Both the position numbers and the translations under genes were made by a program. Source: Lumbricus terrestris (Eukaryota; Annelida; Clitellata; Crassiclitellata; Lumbricidae). From it: a DNA stretch of 64,000 nt. A model generated the notes under the pieces. It saw only the letters and a list, made by a program, of their open reading frames with translations. It was not told the origin of the DNA and ran no database searches. Positions 12,501 through 25,800 of this stretch are shown here, piece after piece. The DNA is taken from the NCBI GenBank assembly GCA_949752735.1, contig OX457047.1, positions 14,965,674-15,029,673 of the forward strand, read 5' to 3'. How positions within the stretch are numbered: the stretch's first letter is position 1; each line of letters starts with the position of its first letter.

Positions 12501-15500
12501 CGGGATTACATTCCCTAATACAAACAAACTAAAATAATGGAAAATTTTAATCAGTTAACAACACATTATAAGAAATAAGTAAAGGTATATGCAATAATAA
12601 TACGAAATAGATAAGCTTTCCAACATATGAAGGTGCTTCTATATTCTGTTCAGACTTATAATCTGTGCCACTATCCACTATGTAGCAGCCCAAGATTTAA
12701 GGTAAACAAATGAAATCTTACCAAGATCTAAGATAAGTGACTTTAAAGTTTAAACACTTTAAACAAAATAAAAAAATATAAGCCTAGTGTGACATAGATA
12801 AGCAGTTTCATGGCTAGTCTCCAATTGTTTAACCGTAAGCAGCTGAAACTACAAAGCCATCATTTTAAAACAAGCTAAGAAACAAGACACGCGAAAATTG
12901 AAATCAGAGTGGCCTGAATGAAAAACTTACGGAACATAAATGCCATAATCAGGTCCAAGGAGTTTGCTGCCTTCCCAGAAGCAATCAAGTGGAGTGACTA
13001 TAATACATGGAGCTAGAGTTGATAGGATCTACAACAACAGATAGTTGAGCACTATAAATTTAATTATTCACATTCAAACCACTTCTCTTCCTGCAAATGA
13101 TAATATGTTTTACCATTACCTTCACTATACCACTTTTACCAGTTAAACCTAATTACCATTTTCACTATTTGTGACACGATCCAAGAAAAGGTACCAAGTC
13201 TTAGTTCACAGTTTCGTCAGAAAACAGCCTAAAAGGACGTTGGGGTCTATTTTTTACTTTTCGTAACGATTAATTCATATATCGTGTGAATCCGGATATC
13301 TTTGGGAATTGAGAAGATATTAACTTCATTTTTTTTTTATTCTGTCCAGTAATAATTTACCTATGTTGTGGTAGCTCTAACTCCATTACTAAGACTTGGT
13401 ATCTTTTCATGGATTAGTGTTCTATGGGTTTCAAATATAATTTTACCTTTTTTAACGATTAATTCATATGTCGTGTGAATCCTGATATCTTTGGGAAATG
13501 AGAAGATATTAACTTCAATTTTTTTAAAATTCTGTCCAGTAATTATTAACCTATGTTGTGGTAGCTCTAACTCCATTACTAAGACTTGGTACCTTTTCAT
13601 GGATTGTGTCACATTTTTTGGACTACAGATCCTGCTTCTGAAAAATTATCTAATACAGTTCAGGCAAGTGTATATTTTACTACAGTCAAGCTGTGCACAT
13701 GTAAAAATATACAGTGTGACAAAAAGAAAACAAGACCTTAGCATTAGCACAGATGCAAAGAATTTGCGCACAAGCCATAGGAAATTTTCCCATTTACTCA
13801 GTAAAATCAGAGACTAGAATCAGTGAAAGCACAGAAGGTTCCAACACAACACATTCGATTCCAATCTTCGCTAAACACCACGTCCTGAAACAGAACAGTC
13901 AAGCATTGCCTGGGGAAAAAACAACAGCTTAAACAAATCTACAGCCATTCCTAATAGCCGACGAGTGCGGGAACTTTACGATAATCCGGGTAAGTCTCTG
14001 AGCGAGACACCGATCAAAGCGTGGATCAATTTACGACATCATCCGAAGACAACATCATCATCCCGTGGAGAAATCAGATGGAAAGCAGAGAAAGCATGTG
14101 GCCACGCAAACAGACATGCAGAAAGAAAAACAGGGCAAATGTGTCGGGACCATCTGAGAACACAAGAGTATCACCGAGATCATATCTCAATTCTGAATGC
14201 AGTCCTCACATTAATAACGCACACACACAAACCGACGCGCACACGTTTCCCATTAGATGCGCATGGTCCACATTAACGGCAGAGTAAGGTAAACCTTAGC
14301 AGCTTGATAGCACATGGTTCTAGCACCTGCTAACACTGAAAACATGATTCTACGGCTGAACGTACATTAGAGTACGGTACAATCAGGGTCCAGAAACATA
14401 GAAAAAATTATACCTCAGACCTAAATTCGCATGAATCCAGGTAAGTAGGTAAGTAACCTATATTAGAGCAAGAAAAAAATCCTCATTTGAACGAGCAACA
14501 GGGCAGACAGGAAACAGTAAATAAAGCTAGTTGATTGAAAGCATCAATCAAAGCATCAATCAAAGCTGTTAATTTCACTTGAATTGTGCAGGCACAAGTT
14601 ATTCCACGACTACAAGACCATTCAGATAATTACCTTGCCAAAACTTTCAATTTGTTCTGAAGAAGAGAACCTGAGAGGCAGGCATGGGTATGAAATGAAA
14701 ACAACTCCATTTTCTTTGCCTCAGCATACGAGGAGAGCAGGTGGCCAGTCCTCTGCCTCACAACGACATCTTCCCACGGACAGAGTACACTTAATCATTA
14801 TAGCGTAATCATTACAACGTAATCATTACAGCGTAATCATTGCAGCATAATCATTATAGCTGAATTGGCGACGCGAGCAGATGGAGCAGAAATCTCCAAA
14901 AAAATTCTGCTCCTGGCGTGGGTCTGAACTCCCATCCTCTTGACCGACAGTCTAGCATCCAAACCACTATAGATGCTATCGTGCTCACTTGGCACTGAAG
15001 TCCAGATATAAATGTGAAAGCATCCCACAAAATGCTTTGATGGATGAAGTGAAGCAAAGGAATTTACTTATCTTGCAGCAGAGAAAAACAATTCATAGAA
15101 GCAATTCTTGAATGGTACAGGTGCGTACCTACCTGGTCCAGTAACGCACCATCATCAAAGCTGGCAAAGCTAGCAGCGTGACAGATGTCCTTAAACATCC
15201 ATTTTCTAAATGCAACACAAAAACTGTCAAAGTTATTTTTACAACCATTTGCACAAATGATTTTCTGTAAAGCATATAGAAATAAAAAAATTCCCTATTT
15301 CATTGTCATTGTCTGTCTGTCTGTCTGTCTGTCTCCTCTCATTTTTCTGTCTCTTGCTCTCAATGCTTCACTGGTCATTACACCATCAAAAGGCACACTG
15401 CTGCGAGCATAGGCTGGGCTGTCACACAACTTTGGCACCAAGATAGTCACTGCTCTAATGCTCTTTGTTCATGTAGACAAATGCGTTCACCCATCCCACG

Positions 15501-18500
15501 TGGAAACTGTTCAGCAACACAACTGTGTTCAGACTTCAGCTCTGGCCATGTACATCACTAAATGTTGATCAAAAGTCAAGCTGAAATGGTTAATGGTCTG
15601 AGAGGCAATTGTTATGAGGAGAATAATCAACAAGAAAAGGTATCTTGTGAGATTTTATATATATATCATATATATATATATACCCTAAGATGTACGTACA
15701 TGAAAGAGAAACAAATAAAAAGACGTATGCATGCATAGAATGGGTGCTGCTATCTCACGTGTCAAATATGTCAACCGACAAACGAACGACAGACTTCACA
15801 GCGTGCAGATGTGCAAGCAATGATTCCACAGATAAAACGCTGCCTCTGTTCTTCGGTGTCTGTATTATTATCTCGTTGGTTGTGCCACTCTCTTCGCCCA
15901 GGATCCTTGTTGTATATGCAAGTTCTTTGGCTAGACGACCACCCTCTGAATGCAGACAACAAATTAAAACATTTTTTTACATAGACATACATAATATGTA
16001 TTCATTCACTCATGAAGCAATCATCCTGAGGCATTGCATGTATATTATATACAGTTTATACACTATACAATTAATATGCGAAACAGTATAAAACTTCGTC
16101 GTTCAAAACAGAGCTTAACCTGAGTTGCAGTAGCCAGTTGGCAAGAGTGCTCAACTTGTAAGATGTAAATTACAGGCTTGAGTCTCCTCTTCAGCTACAG
16201 TGACTGTGTAGATATCCTGATCAAATCCTTTACACACAATATCAATAGTTTTGCACGGAAGATTCTTAGAAATCCTTTGTGGGTCCACCTCAGTGCAACA
16301 ATCTGCCACTAGTCACATGCATCACCAACATCTTTAACAGTTCAGAAAACGCTTTCTGCTCAACTTAAGACATATCTGCTCAGCGATTCAGGTTGTAAGT
16401 TAATTAAAGGCAGCTAGATACAAGTGCTCTGAAATACACAGACATTCACATGTATTGACTTTACATGTCTAGTAAATGGACAACAACGACAACGATGACA
16501 ACGACGACGATGACAACGACAATGATGACAACGACAACGATGCCAACAACAACTGAAGTACTGATGAATATTGGAATAGCAGAAAAAAGAATGAACCAAA
16601 TAACTTCTAATACAACATGCTCTGACAACATTCAGTGGTTTTCTATAACCAACGACTCTCAAACAGTAATCATTTTTGTACGCACAGTACCAATAAGTAC
16701 GACATCAAACATGGGACAGCTCAATTATTGACTGCTTATCCACTCATTTGTAAACAAGAAACTTTTAAATGCAAGTTTCCTTTTTATGAACCAGATGATA
16801 CTCCACTTACATGTACATCACAAAATACGTCGATTAGAACCAACGTTTGAAAACACATGCCAGGATAACCACAGTTCGATACTAACACTCAACAAGCAAC
16901 GGGACATAGAGGGCAATATCAAGTAAAGTAAACAGATAATGGGATGAACAATTTACACAATGCAAGGCATAACTGTCACAATTCCTAACATCCAAGTTTT
17001 CCTTCTTAACTCATTTATTTTCATTCAATCCGTTTCACTACAACCGATATGAATGTCGTGCCGCTGATGAACCAATTAGTAATCTTTTGTGATGTCTTAC
17101 ATGTTATCAGACGATGATGATGGTGATTATCATTGTTGTTATAACGATAATGATGAAGGCAACGATGAATGTAAAACCAATAATAATGCAAAGCAGTGTA
17201 CAAAAGAATATTTCTTAATAAAATTGTACAGGACTATAATATCAGCTGCTAGCAATTAAGCTGTTATTTAAAATAAGACTAAATCTAGTCAGAAATTGAG
17301 CATAAGAAATAAACGAAAAGTAAGCTTGGCTTAAAACACTGTCAATGGATCTGAGACAGTGGTAGAACACAACCTTAAACTATGTGATTGAATAGTCCAG
17401 AGTTTACGATCACAGTTACGAGGAAACTGAAAGCTAATGATGACTAAGTCTGTTCAGAATTGGAGCACAGCCCTTCAGAAAAGCCCAAAAAGGTTGGCAG
17501 AGATAAGCTACGCATGAATCCAGCAACCCACGGTGAGAGCATAAAGGACCAACAGACCCGGTGGTCCCATCCAGCCATCAAGTAAACACAGGCTGGGTGT
17601 GGCCTCCCAAGACCAAACCAGGCATGCCCTCCCCACTTTCCCATGAAGGAAGAGGAGGAGAAGGAGGTCAGAAGGAGGAGAGGAGGAGGAGGAGAAGAAG
17701 AGATAAGGAGGAGGTGGAGAGGAAGAGAAGAGGAGAAGGAGGAGGAGAAGGAGGAGGGTTTGCATCAAGGCAAAGAAACAGCAATTGGAACAAAACAAGA
17801 CAGAGCAAATAAATCCATCACCACATTCACATAGACAGAGGAGGAGAGATTCGATCAGATCAACTGGGGCCAGACACATCTGAAGACCAAGCTGTAGACT
17901 AAATCTTCTCCAGCCATAAACTCCTCCTCGTTTGTATATATAAATATCAGAATTTCTCGAGCTAACAAGCCCCAGGCAGTGGAATAGTTTATGCCACTGA
18001 CAAACGATTTTCTCCATCCCTTGTTCCTCTACACCCAGACCCCCTTTCAAAGGTGAGCTTAATGCAAAGCAGATAAATCAAACTTCACATCAGATTATAT
18101 TTACTTTTATATCTGGCTTTCTCCTGTTATCTCGTGACTTCTGTAGCACACTGTATTTCAACCAGGGGCAGTTCAATCAAACGTTCAATCAAACGTTCAA
18201 TCAAACGTTCAATCAAACGTTCGATCAAACGTTCGATCAAACGTTCGATCAAACGTTCGATCAAACGTTCGATCAAACGTTCGATCAAACGTTCGATCAA
18301 ACGTTCGATCCAACGTTCGATCAAACGTTCGATCAAACGTTCGATCAAACGTTCGATCAAACGTTCGATCAAACGTTCAATCAAACGTTCAATCAAACGT
18401 TCAATCAAACGATCAATCAAACGTTCAATCAAACGATCAATCAAACGTTCAATCAAACGTTCAATCAAACGTTCAATCAAACGTTCAATCAAACGTTCAA

Positions 18501-21500
18501 TCAAACGTTCAATCAAACGTTCAATCAAACGTTCAATCAAACGTTCAATCAAATGTCCAATCAAACATTCAATCAAACATTCAATCAAACTGCAGGGGAC
18601 CAATCAGATAGTAGCAGACGAAAATAAAGCTGTTGCTCAAAATAAGCATTCAAGAAATCACCCAACAGCCACGTTAAAAAATTCAAACAAGATTTGAGAA
18701 AGAGGTTAAGCATAAGGACAGACAAGGTGATATAATATTCTCACAGCATAAATGAAAACGTAGAAGAATCTTGGATGAAGATAAATTTACCCTTGCGATA
18801 TGCACAGAGAAAGATCAGATATTTTTTGTTGAATCAACACGATAAGATAAATTTACTTTTTAAAAACATGATCCAAAGCAGAGCTAAGGCAGCTACAGCC
18901 AACTACAAAGCTGAAATACACAAGGAAGCTCAGAATGGAAATCTAAAACCAGTTTCAGGGCATCTAACAGCAAATTGGAAAAGAACTTTAAGTCCTAGTT
19001 GAACCTAAGTTCAAATATTCATTAAGTACACACATCTGTCCCTAAATAAGCAATTTATGAATCCATTAGGTGAATAAATAATTGATTTGCGTTACAGGTT
19101 CAAAAGGTTAAGTAATGCACACTGCGAGATCACATGGAAATTAACCTCTGCCATAAACATCACTCGTCCTGGTAGGTCTTCCACAGACTTTGACCTGTCC
19201 ATTTATATAGCCCTACATCGGTAAATTAGCTCAAGAACGGCAGTGGCACTGTAAATGCCTGATACAAAGTCCACATAAATCTAACGTATTACATAAATTA
19301 TAACTGAAATTCGTAAAGAAAACCTTGTGCCCAATGCTACTGTTCACACTTAGGCATTCCTGAATTTACCAACAATCAATGAAAGATCAAATGAGCTTGA
19401 ATTAGAGTAGCTTCATGAGAAAGATCAACCCTTTGAGTGCCACAGGCGTAGACTATGACATCTGAAAACTTTTCAAACAGGTCACAGATGCAGAACTGGT
19501 ACATTATATATGCACATTATATATGCATATTATAAATGCACTTTCTAAAGCAGAGGATGCTAGAGTACCAGTGGTTACAACAAGGTCAATAAGTGAACTA
19601 CTGAACTACAATTTTCACGTTGGATGCATATACAAGTGGGACAGTTCCCCCAAATTAGACCTTAAATTTGCTGATCTGTTAAACATGACACGCATGATGG
19701 AAAACAAAGACAAAATTTCACATATCATTTCCAGTGATTTTGGCCAAATGAAAAGTTTATTTGAAGGATTTTGTGCATATACGGATAGCAGGACCAACAT
19801 TATTGTTAGCAGCATTCATACTATTGATTTACAGAAAGTTCTAAAAAATGACAACAAACACTATGTGATTTTTGAACAAAACTGAATGAACTTGGTACGG
19901 GGCTTTCATGTAGTTTCCAATAACAGCTGGTCAATTTACTAAAAGGGTCAGACCACTTGATCAATGGGATAGATATGTCAGCATTGGATATAGTTCTGCT
20001 GTTTCACAATAAAACTTAAGCTGCAAGATCAGACACCAAAAGTAATCAACATGCGAATAAACAGCCTGAAGCACTAACCTAGTGATGAAGCACTAGCCTA
20101 GTGATGAAGCACTAGCCTAGCCATGAAGCACTAACCTAGCAATGAAGCACTAGCTTAGCAAAGAAGCACAAACCTAGCGATGAAGAACTAACCTAGTGAT
20201 AAAGCAATAGCCTAGCTATGAAGCACTAACCTAGTGATAAAGCAATAGCCTAGCAACGCCCGAATATAAACAAAATAGCATGACATGGATTTCAAACTCT
20301 ATTCTGCTCTAGTAAATTATACAATAGTTAGGCCTACTGATGCTATAGTTTATCTAATGCATGTATATACTGAAGTACAGAAAGGCAGTTAGTTCAATAA
20401 AGAATATACTTACTGACTTACTGGAGAATATACTTAATGTAGAGATTTATATCCATCAAGCCATGAAGAAGTAAGAGATAAATCTGAGGTCCTTTCACAT
20501 AAATTCATTAACTGTGTACTGTCAACTGTTTAGGTTCTAAAGAGCTTTCCAAGAATCCATTAAGCAAGTCAATCATTCATATTATATATATATAGATAAT
20601 TTTACGTAAAAATATATATAACACACATACATAATATATATATCCATTATAGCCTAAACAGTTGACTAATACACACTGCAAGGTCACATGAAAATTAACC
20701 TTAGTTGTCATAAACATCACTCTTCTTGGTAGGTCTTCCACTGACTTTGATCTGTCACATATTAGGTTGCAAACATTTCCAAGTGCAAAGTTCGACCACT
20801 CCCAACAACTACCAGGGAATATAAAATACTTATTTGCCACACAGACTACAAACTGAGCGTTGAAAGAGGCAACGGTGCATTCAAAAGCAATGGTTTACAT
20901 TTAGGGTTGCTATAAATATGGGTTATTTCGCAAACCAAATTTTATGAATTGTAGAAATCCGAATAAAAGACGATTACCATTTTTCTTGGCATTCAAAGAA
21001 AATTTCAGATAAATTATTATTATATAATGCAAGCTATTTTTTATGTACTGCAATGTATGCATGCACAACACAGTGTTAATACTGACTCCTTAATTTTTCT
21101 TTCAATGTATACATTTAAATCTTAAATGAACATAATTTCTACTGTAGCATATTTTCAGTGATAAGCTCAGCTACAGCAACAGTAACTTATCTTGATGACT
21201 ATCATGACAGTTTGTTTGTGTTTCAGCAAACCCTGTTACCGGGACGGAACATTTGAAGGAACTGCTAACCCAGGATGTTTGCTAGACAAAATTTAATGTG
21301 CATGCAAACATGTAGAAATGCCTCTGCTCTGACTTATTTGTTGCAAACAGACTTACAGCGAGCCATCACCATTGACATTTTTCAAAGTTCTCTGTGCACC
21401 AGGTTCATGAATATGACCAACCATAGTTGTAGACCTACTGACTCCTTAAATTTATTTATTGAAAACTTATTTAACACTGAATCGACTTCAAGCTTGAATA

Positions 21501-22773
21501 AACTGTTTATGAACTATTAATCAGAATTAAGTGCAAGTATGGAAATGCCAAATTCGTTGCTGGTCAAATACTGAACTGCATAGTCAAAATATCATTCAAT
21601 CTGCTTTGCTTTTAAACAGAAGCAACTTTACATGAAAACAGGGTCGTAGCTAGGATTTCATTTCGTGGGTGTTTATTCAACGTGAGCAAGTTCACAAGCA
21701 AGCAAACCAACTGACTAAGGGGTTTGGAGAAGCGTTGTGAGCTCTCGTAGTGGATTCTGGACGGCAAATACATTGCACACTGTGCGTAGTTCTTACACCA
21801 ATTGTTCGCATATTTATGCATTATTTCATTTTTATATTATATCATTTCGGGGGGTGTTCAAACACCCAAAACACTCCCCTAGCTACGGCCTTGTATGAAA
21901 ACATCAGTTGTTAACTTTGAGGTTTAGTAGTGGGATATCATGTACGTTGCATGGTTTGTATATTTAGCTTAATTGATAGTGGTTTAAAATCCCTATGCTG
22001 CATTTTACATTAATTTAGAAACTTATAATATTAAGCTAACTTGGTAAATTTAAACCATTTTCTACATGAAAGGCTTCAATGGCATGGCTGAACCACAGGA
22101 ACTACTCATGTTCTAAGCAAAACCCTGGCAGTAAGAGGAGTTGATTGTGCAGGGGGGGTGCAGAGGGAGTCAGCTGTATCTCTTTCTTTCACAGCCTGCA
22201 TAAGGCTGGATCCTAAATACAGCAGTCTTCAACAGGAACTGATAACAAAATATCAGGTTAAACAGAAGGTCAAGGCAAGGCTAAACCACCATTAAACCTC
22301 ATGTAGCCAACCAGACACCAGAGAGAGACAGAGAGAGCGAGGGGGGAATAAAAAGCAATCCACAACTGGGTGAGCCAGGCTCTAGGTGGTCCCTCCTTGT
22401 CTGGGGCTGGGGGTGGCTGGTTGGAAGGAAGCATTAACTTCTTAATAAATATGGGACTGCAATATCCTTATGGGTGTCCCAAATCAACAATTTGTAACAC
22501 TCAGTTCTCAGATTGCCAATGAGCCATACAAATATCTCTTTCATCTTGCTGGAAGTTTAAGTTTTGCAGCATTGCCAAAATTAAGCTATTATTAACAGGG
22601 TAATTGGATGCTGTAAACTGCAGTATAAAGCTAGTTTGACTATAATGTATACTTTATGTTTGGTGCTGCCCATCCGTTCTCTAAGATTTACACTCCAGCA
22701 ATTTTGTTTTGATTGGAATGCAAACTGAAATAAACTTTTCATCTTGTTTAATACATTAGAATAGCTATTTAAA

Positions 22774-22848
<75 letters not shown>

Positions 22849-25800
22849 TCTATATAAGCATGAAACAACTGCTTAACCTTTACAATAACCATACATACAG
22901 TGGTGAAAAAGTAGTGCACAATTATTCAAACAAACAAAAGATTCAAATGTAGGCAGCATAAAAAAATGTAACAACATTCAAAAGACCCAAAAACTATATT
23001 TGAAGAGATCACAGGTCTCCTTAAGAAAGTGAGACAGACCCATCATGATTAGGGCCCCCAGAAATTCGTGATCTTGCGCAGCGCAAATTTTGCGCAAATT
23101 TTCAGGTTTAGCGCAACAGCGCAAAAATTGGCAATCCGCGCGATTTTAGCGCAAATTTTGACCAAATCTTGCTAATTTATCTAAATTGGGCTTTGATTGA
23201 CTTAAAATCACCGCGGCCCATGACAGTTCAACATAGCAACGACGACCGATGTGCGATAATCAAAATGACGGCCGCCGAATGGGATAAAATTACAGATGAA
23301 TTTTTAGTTAAAGATCGATATTTTTGGTAGTAACGCACAAACTTATAGTATAAAAAAATTCCAGAACTTCACGGCCACACAATAAAATGTGTTACACGAA
23401 GTTTCTCAAAGCGGTCACACAGCAGCGTCGCTTGCTGTCTCGGCTTATGACAGAACGAACGAATTTAATCTATAGGCGTCAAGCGTGCACACAAAGACGG
23501 AAGGCTAGTACTCAGCACGTTGTGTAACTTGGTGATTCATTATAACATAGGCATAGGCCTATAGGCCTATAATACTATTTTGAAGTTACATTTGTAATGA
23601 GCGTAGATTTTGGTGGGAGTAAATTTTGCAAAATTAAAATTATTTGCGATCGTCTGAATACATTAATCTTATGGTTATAGGAACTTTATAACTGCATTTT
23701 TGGCTTGATTGCCTAATTGTTAGAACGCCAAAGCTTTACACTAACTGATAAAAACACTATTTGATACTTTGGTACACTGATTCAATGAAAAAATAACGAA
23801 CATTTTGATTTTTTAACTTGCGCAAAATTCGCGCAAATTTATCGTTTTTGGTGCGCAATTTTTTCAATTTTTTGGCGCAAATTTCTGGGGGCCCTACATG
23901 ATTCCTCAACAGGTACTGAAACACCAGGATGTATAAAACATATATAAATATATAAGTCATACAGATTCATTCATTCATTCATTCGGACATTTATATAGCG
24001 ATTCAGTTCTTATCTTAATTTATTGCTGCAAAACAGTTTTCTCCACATGCAAATTTTGCATTGCCTTGGTGAGCACTATGCTTACAACTGAAAATGATAC
24101 AAACAAAAATGATACAAGATATGACCACATGACCAATTGACCATGCAGCTTTGCCAATCATCTATGATTGTGTAAGATAATAATTCTATGTTACATCTAG
24201 ACTACGGTTATAGTGACAAGACTTGCCTTCAACCCACAATTTTTCCAAGTTTGTTTCCACAGTAACCGTTTTCAATCCAATACAAGACAAGGATAGGAAG
24301 AGCATGCCAAGGAAGAGGACGGTACCACATTTGGCCTGGACAACACAGCCGAGATTGAAGAGATGTAGCTGCAGCCAAGCACGAAGACGCAGTGCTGGAA
24401 TGTTGCCTGTTGCTCGATTCTGCAAATAAAACAATCACATTAAGCATAATTAAGGAGACTTCCAAAAAGCCATCCACTCAAGTAGATTTGAGACTTCACA
24501 AAGGCATACCTTCGCATTCTACCAACGACTTTTCACGTAGATCATCTATGTCCAAATGTTCCACTCAACAAGAAACCCTCTGAGCAATATAATCACACAC
24601 CCACTCACTCGTTCATCCAATTCTTCCATTGATTCACTCATCCATCCATCCATCCATCCATCCAACAATCAATCCATCCAGTCATCCATTCGCCCATGGA
24701 CCTACCCATCCAACACCAACATACCCAGCCAGTCAGTCACCCATTTGCTTATCTGCCCACTCAAACACCTACCAACTCATTCATCTGTCAACACATCCAT
24801 CTACCCATATCTATTAATCAATTTATCCATTCATTCAATGGCCTTACTACAAATAATACACAACATTACAAAGTGAAAGTGAAACAACTTTTTAATCCCT
24901 TGCATCTTTTTCTTCATATGCAATTTGGTTCCTTGAGTCGGAAGCATTTCTGCAAAGGAAAGGGCTGTGCAATGACACTTCAAATGTAGACTGGCAAAAA
25001 AAGGTTCAAGTGTAAATCTCTCCTGGAATTCCAGCATCATATGTAGAGTAATTCTAGGAGGGGGATTTAACACAGTTCTGAGAGAGGCTAAATGGTTAAA
25101 ATTGGGGCTCTTTGAGCAATAGAAGATTGGGGCTCTTATAACCTACTCCAACCAACATCTCTGGACCCCACCCCAATTGCAGTTTAATCATAGCATTTCC
25201 TGATAAGCCACTCACAAAGGACCCTGTTCTAATACTGCTCTAGTTACAGACTACCTTGATATCCTGGAAGCTATAAAAATACATCAATGCATTTCCACAC
25301 AAATACCATTAACTGCAGCACAAAAGCATGACTACACATATTTACAAGGCACAATTGCCATGTTCAGGACTCTGAGTGCGGTGCGTTAAATGATTTAAGA
25401 AGTCTCATCTCTTTCGTTTTCCAAATGACTTCAAGCAGGATGGTGTGCTGGTAAGTGCTACAAAAATAGTGCAAAATGCGCACTGCCTTAATTCTCTATC
25501 AAGAACAGCTAGCTTTTGACATACACAAACAATAAGCCATTGCCTAAATCTGTGCACCAGAAAAGTGACTAACAGCATTGTATAACAGCATTATATCACT
25601 ATGATCAGATTCCTGTCATTTTATATCTTCTATGTATAAGGAATCTGTTTTGGTTGCAGTTTGTATTTCGTAATCGCAATCACAACCTCCAGAGTAGGCT
25701 ACTTCAGCATCCACAAAAGCTATTAGGTAGCCTAGCAGTCAAAATAAATTCGGCTATTAAAACAATCGATAGGCAAGAGATAACAAAACGACAAAATGAT

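Larger units (their letters stand above)
15946..24226 (-). other. Patched intron 2 (8.3 kb, repeat-rich)
   Basis: A GC-AG intron. Contents: trinucleotide runs at 16483-16550, a GGA tract at 17648-17758, the 12-bp satellite at 18171-18590, a 19-bp array at 20070-20259, hAT-like elements at 21639-21893 and 23051-23895, and an AAGT run at 22774-22848. No additional exon was recognised. Confidence 0.75.

Noticed and set aside
15690..16091. 133-codon plus-strand ORF
   Set aside because: Antisense to Patched exon 3, which has strong homology on the other strand.
17508..18050. 180-codon minus-strand ORF and plus-strand E/R-rich ORFs
   Set aside because: Low-complexity products of the GGA tract in a Patched intron.
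18127..18697. Two long ORFs encoding (SIKR)n and (LIER)n
   Set aside because: Both are translations of the 12-bp satellite; no unique protein sequence or gene context.
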